Of a DNA stretch of 64,000 bases, positions 45,256 through 59,267 are shown in pieces. The first letter of the stretch is position 1. Every line of letters starts with the position of its first letter. The notes beneath the pieces were generated by a model that did not search any database, was not told the origin of the DNA, and saw nothing but the letters and a program-made list of their open reading frames with translations. This DNA is from Isoperla grammatica (taxonomy: Eukaryota; Arthropoda; Insecta; Plecoptera; Perlodidae). Position numbers and translations under genes: made by a program. Location of the stretch: positions 40,753,625-40,817,624 of the forward strand of contig OX246739.1 of assembly GCA_945910005.1 (NCBI GenBank), given 5' to 3'.

Positions 45256-46273
45256 CCACCTCATGATTTAGGTACAGTCTCATAATTAAAACAAGTAAGC
45301 TCAAGTCAATAAAATCAATAAAAATGCATGTCTTGTTTTATATTTTAATATATTTACTGAAGATCTTCATTTCTGTATTACAGATAATTTGAATTTGCTT
45401 GTATATTTTCTTAGCTTTAGACTGATAGGTTTCATTTTATGCTCACATGTCAAAACAAGTCAAAAAATATATAGGCCTATATATCATAAAAAGGCTGACA
45501 TAAAAAAGGAAAGTGGCGAGGTTTACAAACCAAACCACACTTTGGATTATATCACGAAAACCAACAAAACCGGATGCTGACATCCCCAGTCGACGCAGCC
45601 CGTAATGCCAAAACACGTGTTGCTTTGACCATCGCTGCGACTCGAGCAATTCATTTTTTTCCTTAGCTAGGAAATGTTTTCCGTCGCTGTGACCTACATT
45701 CTGAACGAAGTAGTAGGCCTATTCTTAGCGCCAGCACGTGGTGAAAGTCTAGATGTAACAACACTCTTCATCGGCCTGTAGAGTACTTCATTATAACCTA
45801 ATGTTTGTGTTGGGAGTATCAGTCGCTGTTATATCGTGAAATCTCGTGGCTGTTTAGTAGGCCGACTGAAGTGACAAGCTGGACCGATAACGCCGTATCG
45901 AGAGAGTAGATTGCGAGTGGCCCTTGTTGTTCGAGCGACGCAATTATTAATCGGATGGTAATATCGCCAATCATAATATTACCACCAGAAGACCTTGGCT
46001 CTGCTCAGCCTTCTCTTCTGCGCGACCTTTAGACGCTCGATCTGTGTTGTAATTATTCTCACTGGTTCCAACGTTGCGCGTATACGCGATTACTGCAACC
46101 ATTCATTCACCACCGCGATTCAGGTCGGTGAAATTTGTAAATGATTACGATAACACTACAATGTGTAGAAATTATTTTTATTTCACAAATTGAGGATGAA
46201 TTGATAAGGCTATATGCGGACGCCTGAAAATATCATGTTTGAACAGCCGCCAAACACCACAATTGGTATATAG

Positions 46274-46584
46274 CTGCGTTCCAGAATTCATTTGGGGTTT
46301 AATTAGCGTCTCATATTTTTGCAACGATGCTAATCGAGACGTTCCAAAATTCATCGGAGTACTAAACTCACTCCGCCAACAGTAATCCAAGTTTCTAATA
46401 TTCATACTGAATTGCTTCTTACATGTTCCAGAATCAACCGTTAAGGTAATAGCAAAGTTATCTTTGGTAATAGTTCTATTCGATTGCATATTTTCCATTA
46501 CAATTCCCATCAGTGTCCCTTTTATGTCCTGGCGTCACGGCAGGTAATCCGAGATATTACTTATGAGATGAATTCTGGAACGCG
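46274..46584. repeat. Inverted-repeat element with GCGTTCCAGAATTCAT ends
   Basis: Left GCGTTCCAGAATTCAT and right ATGAATTCTGGAACGC are exact inverted 16-mers about 310 bp apart, with further TTCCA-AAT repeats inside. No clear target duplication. It is probably a MITE. Confidence 0.65.
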
Positions 46585-49204
46585 TACATTTAATTTTGAG
46601 TCAATACGGGCGGGCGGGCACTAATAACTTTTACTGTAGGCGGAAACGAAATTTGTAAATTAAAAAAACGAAATTCTCACAAATAAAACAGTTTTCACAC
46701 GGGGGTAGTGTACCTCTAGGATGAAGTGCACGTTATTGTATTTTCAAAAGTACTCAACATGAACTACATTTGAGTAGGTGTATAATTCTATTATCCGGCA
46801 ATAAGAAAACGGCCAAACATTAGGAATACAATTCTGGAGTTTGGTTTTGGTTTTGGCAAAGTCAGGCATTGGATTTTCTTCGTTGTTTGTTGACAGTGGT
46901 CTACTGGCAAGGCCAATAATTGTTACATGTATTTTGATGAGCAAAGTAGGTATTACAAAATTAAATACTTACCAAAATGGATTTTAGTTACAAAATACAA
47001 TGCATTTCAATTCATGAATTTTTTTATACAGCCTAGCCTCGTGCCCATCTCAGGTTCCACGCAAGAGTTACGTTATCTTCGGGATATGTGAAGTATCTAC
47101 CGGGTGATTAGGTTTACATGATCGGGTCTGAGCCTGCAGATCAGTATTGTCGCCCTCGGATGGATCGTATGACACAACATTTTAGAAACATTGTTGGGAT
47201 TTGTAATTGATGGGTATACGAGGGATTTCTTTAGTTGGAGGTTACATCTGTAGGAAAGTGCTTATTTGTCAGAAGCACTATCATTCTGTTAATAGCGTAA
47301 TAATATAATATATACAGCTGTAATTTAAATACTGGTTTGTCAAACAACCAATCCAACTTATAATCATTAAAACTCGCGCCGACCTTGTCTCGTCCAAGGG
47401 CGCGCGTAACTATTGTTCAGTATAAATCACTGCTATATTACGAAGTAGTATATATCTCTATGGCTATATCAATCCGGTTTGAACCAACAAAAGTACTTAA
47501 TTCACCCCAACCCAAATAAACAAGCAATGGGGATTTGCCTCCCAGTCCCCCTCTGATCTGAAGACCTAGCCTGTATATAATTATGTCTCTCCCAATAAAA
47601 TATTCACTCACGTTTCGCCATCAGTTATAGTGCTAAAACTAAAAGGTTGACTATATGTACGGTTTGCAGAAACATTATATGTCACTCGTAAACCGTAGAC
47701 GCCCATTAAATAATATGACTACGCTAAAGCAAAAACGTGATGAAATCATTTTTCGCGAGATGAAGGACAACTGGGCAGAATTGCTGCCGAAGAATAATGG
47801 AATATTTTCCATTGTTAGAGAGCGTTTCTATTCGACTTTTTGGCATTCGCTTTGTTTTTGTTTCGTTGTTTTTATACAATGGTTAGATTCATTTTGTCGG
47901 AGGGGAGAGAGATTCTTATGTTGTGTTTTCAACACTAATATTTGAGAGTACAGTACCCACCACCAACCCACCACGCCACAATCACCGCTAAGTAATAATG
48001 CTGTCCCAATGTAACTAGTCTCACATGCCTAGTACCTCATTCCTTATCTACCGCCCCTTTCATGCGCGCTGTTTTAACGAAAATCAAGAGATTCCTGGCG
48101 TTATTTCATACCTTTGTAAAGGCGGTCTTCCTCTTAGTTAGGTGTACACACCTCATTAGTCACGACCGCTGTGTTTTGAAGTTTTAGGTATCCAATACAC
48201 TGCCGTAAATTATCGCTGATGGGCCTGTTTCAAGTAGATGTCGGAACTATAGATAAGTAGGAAATTAAGTAAGTGTCTTTGGACTCGGCTATTTCGTCAT
48301 CATTTGACTGGTTACATAGCCTGGCTACCCGAGTGACAGGCTAGCTAGATGGTGATTTGCGCAGTTTCCGAACGTGTGGAATACGGGTTTCCCCTCGGTA
48401 TAATCACGACCAAAGTAATCTTTGTCACGACTTATAAATTCATCGCTATCACTCACACGTGTCCTTTCTGGGCCCGGAGTAGAATATGCCGACACTGTCG
48501 TTCCTAAAACTCGGTTAAAGGCCCTCCCCGCTTTCTCGTACCATGGATGGACTTCAGTGATAATTGTTAATTAACTTGTAATCAATTAATTAGCGTATTA
48601 ACTATGTAACTACTAATATCCTGTGGGCTGAGATGGAGCGTATAACCGCCTCGTCAACTCATAATAGCTCAAAAAGCTTATTTTCAAGAAATGGAGTTTT
48701 ATTAACGGGTATATCCACTGATTTAATCTCGACCGCGTCCAGCCTTGCGTAATAATTGAAGCGATTAAAGTCGCAGCGTGAGATAAAGACGCAGTTTTAG
48801 GTGCGCGCCGAGTAGGCTTATAGCTCGACGGACTGGACAGTGGGGGGAAGTGTAGGGCAGGCGAACGAAGCTATTTCCTCGTTGGACAGGGGAGGCCAAA
48901 GGTCAAGGTGTCTGTGTAGGTTCATTACCGCGTGTAATTATTAATTAACGTTTGATTAGTAATATCTGGCTGGAGAACGTTGCGCAATATTGACAAAGTG
49001 ATGAATATCCACGTTGAGGTTTCATACGAAATAAATATTGGATCAAAACATTCTCGAATATATCTTAATTGTTATCTTGTGAATAACAACCGTGAGGATT
49101 AAAAACGATTAACATTTGAAGCTCTTAAAATACAGTTTTAAGTTACAACGAAATCACATAGTGGATATTAATCAATATAATCAGTTTTCCAATATCGTGC
49201 GTAT

Positions 49205-49720
49205 CAGTGGTGTAGTTGTGTGTATGTACGTAGGCTACGGCAACCGGCAACACACACTGCTCCGGCTAAAACAATTTGTAAACAATGGTTTTGTTTATGA
49301 TATGAGAGAATAGTAGTGATACACGCAATGGTACGGTCCAGTGTGGCGTATCCAGGGGGGTATCTCTCGGAGGCTTGCACCCCCCCCCCCCCCCCTCCAA
49401 ATCCTAGCTTTAATATTACTCAGCAAATCATCTCAATTTACGCTCACCTTAACTTCAAAAATACAGATTTTAAACAATCTGCGGCGCTATTGTCGGGGAT
49501 ATCTCTCCCCCTCCCCCTCCCCCCCCCCCCCCCATCGTGTCGTTTGTGGAGCAACTTTTTACAGTTATGTCTTACCTTGGGGAATCCCTCCCGAAATATA
49601 TATTCCTGCGTACGCCACTGATACAAACCCAAAGCTGACACCACCCACACTGATACGGTCGTAACATGCTTCGAGTGGCGAACGGACACGTTGTCAGCTC
49701 CCCCCCCCCCCTCCCGTTGG
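49205..49720. mobile_element. Diverged relative of the 11644 hAT element, with nested insertion
   Basis: CAGTGGTGTAGTTGTG, CACACACTGCTCCGGCTAAA and GATACGGTCGTAACATGC match the element at 11644. Within it, 49339-49620 starts CAGTGTGGCGTA and ends TACGCCACTG, another hAT-like pair of ends. It contains C runs (49380-49396 and 49518-49533). The right end of the outer element is not clear. Confidence 0.6.
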
Positions 49721-49908
49721 TAAAGATGACTGTGATCGCTATTATTGGCGTGAACTCACTGGTTTCATTGAATGTTTTTGTTATTGAGAAGTTCGATATT
49801 TGTTGAAATATTGTTCTAATTATTGCTATCAATAATATGTTGTATGAAAATTGATACAATATGAATAAATCGATAAACAACATAAATATACGTCCGATAC
49901 TGTTACCC

Positions 49909-49910
<2 letters not shown>

Positions 49911-49943
<33 letters not shown>
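49911..49943. repeat. (TA)n microsatellite
   Basis: An uninterrupted AT dinucleotide run of 33 bp in non-coding sequence. Confidence 0.95.
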
Positions 49944-49945
<2 letters not shown>

Positions 49946-51189
49946 TATATATTTTGATATTAGTATCCGATGGAAATGCATTTCTTATGGAAGTCAAGAG
50001 AGGAAGTCGGTCAGACTTCGACAAGCAGGAGTAGAGATAAGATCGGGTTCTACTAGCGTCACGGCACCGAGGGACGTGCGTCACGGTCTCGTACGACTAG
50101 CAGGTCTCATACGGCTGGCTGGTCTCAAAGTTTGATGGACATTATAGACATTAAATAAATAAAAGGTTTTGAAGGGTATTTGGCAAAACGTAAACCAAGT
50201 GACGTAGGTTATACTAGGATGGAATATTGACAGTTTAGAATACTTGCAAGTAGCAGGCATAGCTGAACTATTGCCTGCAGGCAGGTGGTGTATAGCAAGT
50301 GACAGGTAGACCAAGAAACAAACTGTATAAATAGGTTTGACTCGGAGCTTATTGGTAAAGAATTTTTATCAGAAGTTGTTAGCTATGTATACCTACATGC
50401 GCCAAATAAACTTTACCGCTCACCGACCACTCTAATTTGCGTAATTAATAATTAAAATGTTAAAACTTTTGCTCACATAATCGTTATTTAAAATTTTTTC
50501 CCATATTATATTTTAATACGTTAAACAACCACGTTTATAATAAGAAAAAAATAGTTTTCTTGTTTATACATTCTGCTAATGATTAATTAATTAATAACTG
50601 TTAATTAAATAGCGTTTTCAAGTAAATGCTTTCCATGTATGTATAGTTGGTATGATTGAATGTATTTTTGATAGTTTTAAATATAATAATTACATACCAT
50701 ACTGAACTTGTAGGCCTATAGAAATTTTACCCGGGCAATAAAAATACTATTCGTATGCCAAAGCAGCATTTAAAACAATTAATTATGAGTGACATTAATT
50801 ACTGATGTCTTTTGTCTTGGACATACACAATATGGGTATCAAAAGAAAGCTGCTGATACATTGGTTTTAATATCGGTACACTCAGGGTGATGCACAAAAT
50901 TACCCAACTTTTTTTAGGGGGGGGGGTGGGGAAGGAGTTTCGTCCAATGTATCAAATGAAAAAGATTAACATTGTTTTTAATATAAAGACTTTCAGGGCT
51001 GTAGGGGTGAAGTAGATTACTTTGAGATAGCAATTATTTTATTTTGCTGTCTTTTTCCATACCAATGGTCAGATTATTATGGCAGATAGTGCTGTCTCGT
51101 AAGAATACTGGTCCAAGCTTGTCCAACAAAGCCTACACTTTTCTTTTATATACTCACAACTCACAAGTGTGCGGTTTGATTGTTTCAGC

Positions 51190-51347
51190 ACTCTACATAA
51201 GCGAGTATGGCAGAAGCCCACTCCGCTGTTGCGTTCTCCTTCTCAATCACCCACGAGGGATGGGATGTCAACTTCGACCGAGAAGTTTTACACCTAGTCT
51301 GGCAGTCTGGTGTGCGGTCGTGGAAGAAACGATTAGCACGTTTTAAG
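51190..51347 (+). CDS. CPT1: CPT1 first coding exon
   Basis: The acceptor GTTTCAG ends at about 51189, followed by a 17-nt 5' UTR and ATG at 51207. It encodes MAEAHSAVAFSFSITHEGWD through RSWKKRLARFK. The donor is gttggc. The acceptor implies at least one upstream non-coding exon, not located. Confidence 0.95.
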
Positions 51348-54300
51348 GTTGGCCTGTTTTACTACACACATAGCCTAAGCCTATGTCTTCAGATGTTCTA
51401 AACTACTAATTTATTATGATATTATCATGTATATTTGCAAATAATAGTTTTAGTGTAGCAAATAGCAGATATTATAAAATAATTAAGTGGTACCTAGCTA
51501 GACCTACAATAGATTCAGCTTGGACATTGCACGAAAAGAGTAAAACAGGGAAATTCTGTTAGGTATTTTTTTTTATAATAAAGTTACCTATGTTGCCTAA
51601 ATACAATAAATTGAAAGTACAATCAGTGTGTATGGCCTATACATAACAACTAAAACAAAACAACTTGAGTAAGATATGACTATCAGTAGCATTATTTAGA
51701 TCAGTGATACACTTATATTAATCTAAATTATTGTACTGAAATAGAATTTAAAGTAGGTAGGCCTACTTAATGCTTACTTATGATACGAAGAAAACCAGAA
51801 TTTAAAAAAAGGAAAAAACCAACTCCGACTGGGAACCGAACCCAGGTGTCCCAAGGGTCAAGTCGCCCACCTGGCAAGTGAAAAAACGAAAAAAGAACTG
51901 GGTTTGATGCCCTTCCCAGTCGGGGTTGGTTTTTTAATTTCTGGTTTTCTTCATAAATCCACCCACAAGAGGTTATATCAACAGATATTTTTTCAAGAAA
52001 CACTCTTGTGGGCAAAGTGGGAGACCTGGGTTCGATTCCCAGTCGGGGTTGGTTTTTTTATTTTCAGTTTTCAGCATAGGACTATATATACATAGCAGTC
52101 AGACAGACTACTTTGCCTCAGTAGGCTAAACAAATGTTTGTCAAATAAATAAGTGTATCAGCTTTACCTGGATCCATTCACTCACCTTCTTTTGAAAGTA
52201 TTTTTGAACATTGAGAACTAGCAGCTACAAGTGGGGAGTTATGAAATTTGAAAGTGAAAGTGTGTCGGTCCTTATGTAGGTACTAATTGAGGTACAGTAC
52301 TAAATAAACATATTGTTTAAAGTGTTGACTTGCTTTAATTTATACTGGAAGTGCAAGCTACTTGAATACCGCACTGGGTAAAGATTTCAGATACCGACTG
52401 TACTTGAGATATAATTTAAAACGTTAAAGTGTTGTGCAGTTTTTGACATGAAGCTACCCTGTGTTCTGAAGGCCGTATGTTTACCTACCTAGCGGAACAC
52501 CCGATTTCGGTCTGTTCAAAATTCAAATAGCTTTAAAATGGTTTTAAATTGCCTTCAAAAAAATCAAATATGTCTTCCTATGGAGAATTTAATACTCTTT
52601 CTACTTAATGGTTTTTATTTCAATTAATATTTCCATTTTGCAGATGATCTTAATTAGGTGTGAAAGGTGTCTAGCAACATCACATTAATTACTAATTAGG
52701 AAATCTGAAAAATTGATTGGAACAAAGAAACATTGATAAGAAAAAGCACTAAATTTTCTACAGGATTATATTTTTATTTACATTTGGCACAATTTAAACG
52801 GACCGAAATCTACAGTTTCACAGGCTACGTAAACATACATCCTTAAGGGGGCATGAACCTGTTTCAATTGATTTTGACAAGATTCTAGTAGTAAAATGTT
52901 CAAAGAGCTTCTGAATTAAACAATAATGTCAACTATTGTTGGCACACATGAGCTACAATAAGTAACAATGTGTGCAACAATGAGCAACAATATGATAACA
53001 ATTTGTACATACAAAATAAGATAAAAAACAGTATTGACAAAAATATATTGTTGTCAACTTTCACTATTAATTTGATACATTTCTGGACCAAGGTACACTT
53101 ATTTTTCAAACTACTGGAGATATCAAACCAATTTTTTTCACTTACATTTAGAGCATAATAATACCGTTATTGGTGGAGCAAAATTTTGATATCATTGGCC
53201 TATTAAAAGTTATGAATTAACTAGCCTGAAAATTTGATCCAAACTATATTACAAGTTTATAAATTTGTAATAGGCTATATAAAGGAAGCAAAAAAAATTG
53301 GGTTGGTCTCCAGTAGCCTAGTTTAAAAAATAAGTGTTGGTACCTTGGTCCAGAAATGTGTCAAGGTAATAGTGAAAGTTGCCTGCAATATATTTTTGTC
53401 AACAATGCTTTTTATCTTATTTTTGTTGTATTGTTATCAACATATTATTGTTGCTTATGTGTGCCAACAATAGTTGACATTATTGTTTAATTCAGAAGCT
53501 AGGAACATTTTAGTTTAATCTTGTCAAAATCAGCGGAAACAGGTTCACGCCCATGTAAGTCACTGTTTTATAAAGTTGCAAATGAGTACTATTTTCATAA
53601 GTAGGCTATGTATGTGTACTAACTTCGACCTGTCTTGTCTTTGCAGAACAATATCAAGAGCGGAGTGTATCCAGCCCCACTATCAAGTCTTTTGACAACT
53701 CTAGCCGTTTTAGCGGCATTGTATTTCTCGGGCATTGGGTTCTCACATCGAATGATGAACACCGTATTGAATCATCTTCCAGAGTGAGCGCATTTAAGAC
53801 TCATACTATAAGCCTATTAAATCACCTTGCACTTCATGGACTAATTTCAGACTACCAATGTGAGTCTGTTAAATCACCATGCATTAGGCAAATTACAAAA
53901 TTACAGACTATCAATGTTGGTTGTTAATAATGAAAACATTCAAATAGAACTTTTAGTGAAAGTATGGATCAGAATGTTTTAAGACGAAAATTGTTTTTTG
54001 TTTTCGTTTCTCAAAATTAACGGTCTTTAAAGATCGGTTTAGAGTTTGACACACTTTCCTAACATTTAAGATTTAATTACATTTTTGTTACTATAGTGAC
54101 TCGTCTTTTCTTAACTGTTTTATGTACTAGGATTGCTACCATTGGCAGGATTTATAAAAGGCTGCCTCTCATTGGCTGGGCTAAGAATTTTAGGGATAAA
54201 AGCTAACAAGTTGAGACAACTATGGTTTCAACTTCAGTCGTAGTTCTTAAATCTTAGGAAGTTTGTGAACGCCGTATGCTGCTGGCTTGATTCAGCTTTG

Positions 54301-57300
54301 CTAACCCTTAAATATTATATGGTAGGAAAGTGTGTAGAGCCGAGAGAGGGTAGAGGTAGAGTATGTAATAAAACATTATCTTTAATAGGTATTAGAGAAA
54401 TACATGCCTAGACCAGTATGTTTTAAAGAGGAAGTAATTGCTAGATTTGATATTATGCATAGCCTACATAAATTAAATTATGTGTTTCGTGGGCTATTAA
54501 GAGTGATCAACATTAACTACATTTTGTAGCCCTAATTCTCTTGGTCTACAAGTGCCTAAGTTATGGCATACTAATTAATTTCTTATTACCAATGCAAATA
54601 ATATAGCGGTAGTTGGTAGACATAATTTCTTGCAGCTAGCTTATTGATGCCTATTTTTCCTACCAACAACAATGCCTTTGAACATTTGAAGTTTTAAGTA
54701 GGTTATATTGTTTCATTTGTGTGACATGTAACACCACTCCCACATAATCAGTTCGAATTACCATTAGCATATTTAGAAGTTGATAAGCCAAATGGTATTT
54801 TCATGTTCAATTTTATTCACGGTTTCTATGCCTAGCTAGTTCTACACTGTTTGCCGAGACTTGTGCTGTTTAGTAGGCCTACAAGCAACTTTTGGTAGCC
54901 CCCTTTTCTCTATTGTGAAAAGAAACATTAATTATGCAAGTTCTGGTCTTTAAAACCAAACTTGCTCCTACCCTAGTCGATAGTCTCCTTTTTACAAAGG
55001 CAATTGTTTGTTCGTATTCTAGGAGAGAAGAATTGGTAATTTTGGACGTTTATTTACTTATTTTATTTGCGGTCGTTTAACTCTTCACAAAAACATTTGG
55101 TCAACAATAAATGTAAAGTATCTTACAATTATTACAACAAAATGGAACGGAGGAGAAGCACAACATCTACCGTACAACATCATCTGGCATGCTAAGCAAA
55201 ATTAAATTATTAATATTTCTTTTAGTTTTCTATTGCCACACCCAACTCCATTTGGAAAAGACATGAATTACAATAGGCCTAATATATTTTCTGTATGTCT
55301 TGCAAGTATATTATAGTACAGTACAATAGAAATCTTATAATAAGTAATAACACATATTTGTTTGTTTTGCAGTACAACAATACAATGGCAGTTTGTAGCA
55401 CTGTCAATTATTGGTACAGTCGTTTGGCTATCCATCATCTACACAATACGGTATACACTGAAACTGCTACTTATATACAAGGGATGGATGTACGAAGCAC
55501 GAGGTCCAGGCCGTAAAATCTCTTTACATACAAAGCTCTGGCTATTGCTGGTCAAGGTTTTGTCAGGGGTAACCAAACCACAGTTGTACAGCTTCCAGGG
55601 TTCGCTCCCTCGGCTGCCTTTGCCTCCCGTTGCTGACACAATGGAAAGGGTGAGAAACAAACTCAATAAGTTCGGTAAAACTAAGGATTAAAGGGTAAAT
55701 GTAACAATCTCCAATTTCTTATGGTGGCCTAGGCCTAACTATTTCTGAGAATTGCTAAACACATCTCATGTTTGTGGTCTATTCTCATCCCAGTGTCTGA
55801 GTAAACATGATCACTGTCCCAAACACTGTCACACATCCCATGAGTTGAAAAGTATGAATGATGATAATACCTGGGTTTTTAAGCTTCAACCTGTTAATGG
55901 ATAATGTATGAAGATACATACAGTATAGGCTAACAAGTGAATTGTAATAAGCCTAATAATTGTATATACTATAGCATGTGATCCAACAGTTATTGTTTAA
56001 ATAGGCTACATTTAAAAAAATAAAATACATCAAAACTTTTTCATTTGGTCTAGGCCTACATGTTCCCCACATAAGTGTTAAAAATGAAATAATGTACAAA
56101 TTAGAATCCAAATTGTTTAATGAAATTTACTACGTCATGTCAGGAATTCGGAAACTGAATAGAAGCAGTGTGGTTCAAAAGTCAATGTTTGTTTTGTGTA
56201 GTCACACAGGTATATTTGCGAGTGATGTTATACCTTAATCTAATAATCTAGCGCCAAGCCTCTTTCAGTACCTGCGAAGTGTGAAGCCGCTTCTCGACGA
56301 CGAGAAGTACTCGCGCATGCAAAAACTAGCGGAAGAGTTCGAGAAGGGCATCGGACCCAAGCTCCAACGCTACCTGGCTCTCAAGTCGTGGTGGTCGACC
56401 AATTACGTCTCTGACTGGTGGGAGGATTACGTCTACCTGCGCGGTCGCACCCCCCTCATGGTCAACTCCAACTTCTACGGCATTGACGCGATCCTGCTTG
56501 AGCCGCGGGCCTTGCAGGCAGCAAGGGCGGCAACCCTCGTGACCTCGTGCCTCAACTTCCGGCGCCTCATCGAGCGGCAAGAGCTGGAGCCCATCCTCAT
56601 ACAGGGACTCGTGCCGCTCTGCTCGTGGCAGTACGAGCGCGTCTTCAACACCACCAGGGTGCCCGGCGTGGAGACGGACAAGATAGTACACTACTCGGAC
56701 TCGAAGCACATAGTCGTCTACCACAAGGGACGATACTTCAAGGTTATCATCTATCGTAACGGACGTAATCTTCTATCTTGTGAATTAGAAGTGTGAGTCG
56801 CTCTTCGCTTTTCAGTATTTTGTCATTTAGTTCTCAGCGTTCACTTTTAATTGTTAGGTAATGAAGTTGTGCATGGCTCTTATTGTTGTTTTAAAATATT
56901 GAAGATCGAACTGTGGGTAGAAAATTTCCCCTATTTTTAGGGATGTTCAACGATATTTTTTTCAATATCGATATCGGCGCCATTGTGCCGATATCGTATC
57001 GCGATATCGCTATTAAAAAATTGACATCGATATCGCGATATCGGATTTTTTTCGGCGGTAATAAAACAAAACAATACCTAAGAAATCGTAGTCAATTTAA
57101 AGTGTTTTCGCCGAGGCCAGCAGTATGCGTTGCTGCAGTTAGTGTCTTCACTCGTCTATACCCCCCCCACCCTTCCCCCGGGATATCATTATCAACTTGA
57201 AATTTTCCGCCCGTGGCCTGCAGTACGAGTTGCTGCACAGCAATAAAGGCTTGAATTCGCGTGATGACTTCAAGTCACGTGTCAGGCTCAGGCTATTGAC

Positions 57301-59236
57301 AGTCGTACAAGTATCAGGCAATACTGAACAACAACATTCTTCTCGGAAAGAATTCGGGGTTCCAGGTACAAATAGTTGAACGGATCCAATGTCTGGATGC
57401 AAACAAAGGGAACCTGCCAGCCCGTGCAGCCATCTGTGTGGAGGGGGTAGTTGTCCAGTTACAAACTGCAGCAACACGTAGGCCTACTGCAAACCACGGG
57501 AGAAATACTTCAAGTTGACAATGATATCGCGATATTCTCGAGGGCTGGGGGGGGGAGGTAGGTACTCAGTGACAAGCTGCAGCAACGCATACTGCAGCAA
57601 TGCATACTGCAGACCATAGCGGAAATATTTTAAGTTGACCAGGATATCGCGATATTTTCGATATGACACTACCATATCGATATCGAAATTAATGGCGATT
57701 TTCCCGCGATATCGATATCGTATCGAATTATCGATATCGTTGCACATCCCTACCTATTTTATTCCTGCCCTCTTAACTCACTGGCCTGCCATTTATGTGG
57801 GAAGAAAAGGTCTTGATTATTTTTAATCTAGACGTTAAGGTATTAAAAGTTAAAACTATATTTTAAAAAATGTAGGGTATAGTTTAGTGTGAGAAAGGAA
57901 AAGATTCTAACTGCTTACCTTAGAGAAGTAGGTAGGCGTCATAGTGAACACATTTATAACCAAAACTATTCACAACGTTCACATCTTTATTTTCGTCCAT
58001 CCCTTTGTCTGCGTCGCTGGAATTCCCGTATTTACCTACACCCTTCTCCACTCTCACTCCTCCTGTTTCTCATGGCCAGCCTCAGTCTAAGTTTACTCTC
58101 TGCCTATCAACAACAGACAATGCTAGAGACAAACATTTCAATACTTGTTTCATGTTTATTGTTTATATTTATATTTCTGATTGTTATGGGACGTACCTAC
58201 TAGTATCAGGTTAGCTATTGGAATCCTATAAAGTGACGATTGAATATTCTCTCAAAACAATATGCGGCTTAGCCTACATTTGGTTAATAGATTTATTCTT
58301 CAGATTCTACTTGTCTGGAATGACAAGCTTTTTAATATATTTGTTTTGTGCCCAGTCAAATGCAACACATCCTCGATGACACATCTCCACCGGCCTTGGG
58401 TGAGGAACAGTTGGCTGCCCTGACTGCTGGACCACGTGTGTCTTGGGCCAACGCAAGGCAAGAGTTCTTCATCAAGGGCACCAATCGCCAGTCTCTTGAC
58501 GCGATCGAGAAGGCAGCGTTTGTGGTGGCGCTCGACGATGTCCCGTACGAATTTGATATCAACGAGCCGAGCAAACTTGACAAATATGGAGCTATCCTTT
58601 TGCACGGAAAAGGCTACGATCGATGGTTCGACAAGTCTTTCACCCTGTGCGTTGGATCCAATGGACGGGTAAGCTGAAGCATGGGCTGAAACATACGTTC
58701 CTTACATAAATCCACCACCAATATGTAAAATTTAAATATCTTTAGTTGGCTTATAAACAAATCACTGTAGCCTACCTACTTTTCACGGCACATTTCATTT
58801 TGCATCATTATTTCCTCTTTACATAATAGGGCCTACCACAGTACTATAACTAGAAGTAGAGGAATTTGAAATTGTTTTTCTTTTACAAATTTCATTTTAT
58901 AAAATCCATTGTGTTATGCTGTTTTTATTTTCATTATTACAAACAAAACTATTGCTGAAAGACCAAAAAACGTCGATTGATAGACATCAAAATAATAAAT
59001 ATGTGTAGGTCCTACGCGCGCATCTACCACCCATCAACTGCGATATCATGTTGCTGTGTTGGGTGTGTCACTCTTATCTTTCATTCTCGTTAAGCACAGT
59101 TCTCGTTCTTGCACCAAATGATTTTGTCCTTTCATTAGCAAGTGATCACGAAGGCTACATTGTCAAGATGGTGTTACCGGTAATGCTTTAGTTACATTGT
59201 AAATTAGCCTGATTAAGCCAAATGTGGGCATATGAT

Positions 59237-59267
<31 letters not shown>

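Larger units (their letters stand above)
40675..51189. other. Intergenic region upstream of CPT1
   Basis: 10.5 kb of mostly unique non-coding sequence with the elements listed. 42600-43300 is unusually dense in TAGGCCTA/CCTAGG palindromes. 47000-49100 is less AT-rich. The CPT1 promoter and non-coding first exon are expected here, but I cannot place them. Confidence 0.45.

Noticed and set aside
46178..46510. 110-residue open frame on the minus strand
   Set aside because: It lies across the inverted-repeat element at 46274-46584, has no recognisable domain and no convincing splice or start context.
47655..47945. 96-residue open frame on the plus strand
   Set aside because: The composition is unremarkable and the second half is Phe/Cys-rich as expected from T-rich DNA. 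No family is recognised. It is kept only as a chance ORF.
49339..49620. Exact 8-bp target duplication for the nested element
   Set aside because: The flanking octamers GTACGGTC and ATACAAAC match at only four positions, so I do not claim a duplication.
49572..50084. 170-residue open frame on the minus strand
   Set aside because: It reads straight through the (TA)n microsatellite, giving an IYIYIY run, and through hAT-derived sequence.
52029..52039. tRNA gene at the GGTTCGATTCC sequence
   Set aside because: Only the B box and T-arm-like sequence are present. There is no acceptor stem, anticodon arm or A box in order.
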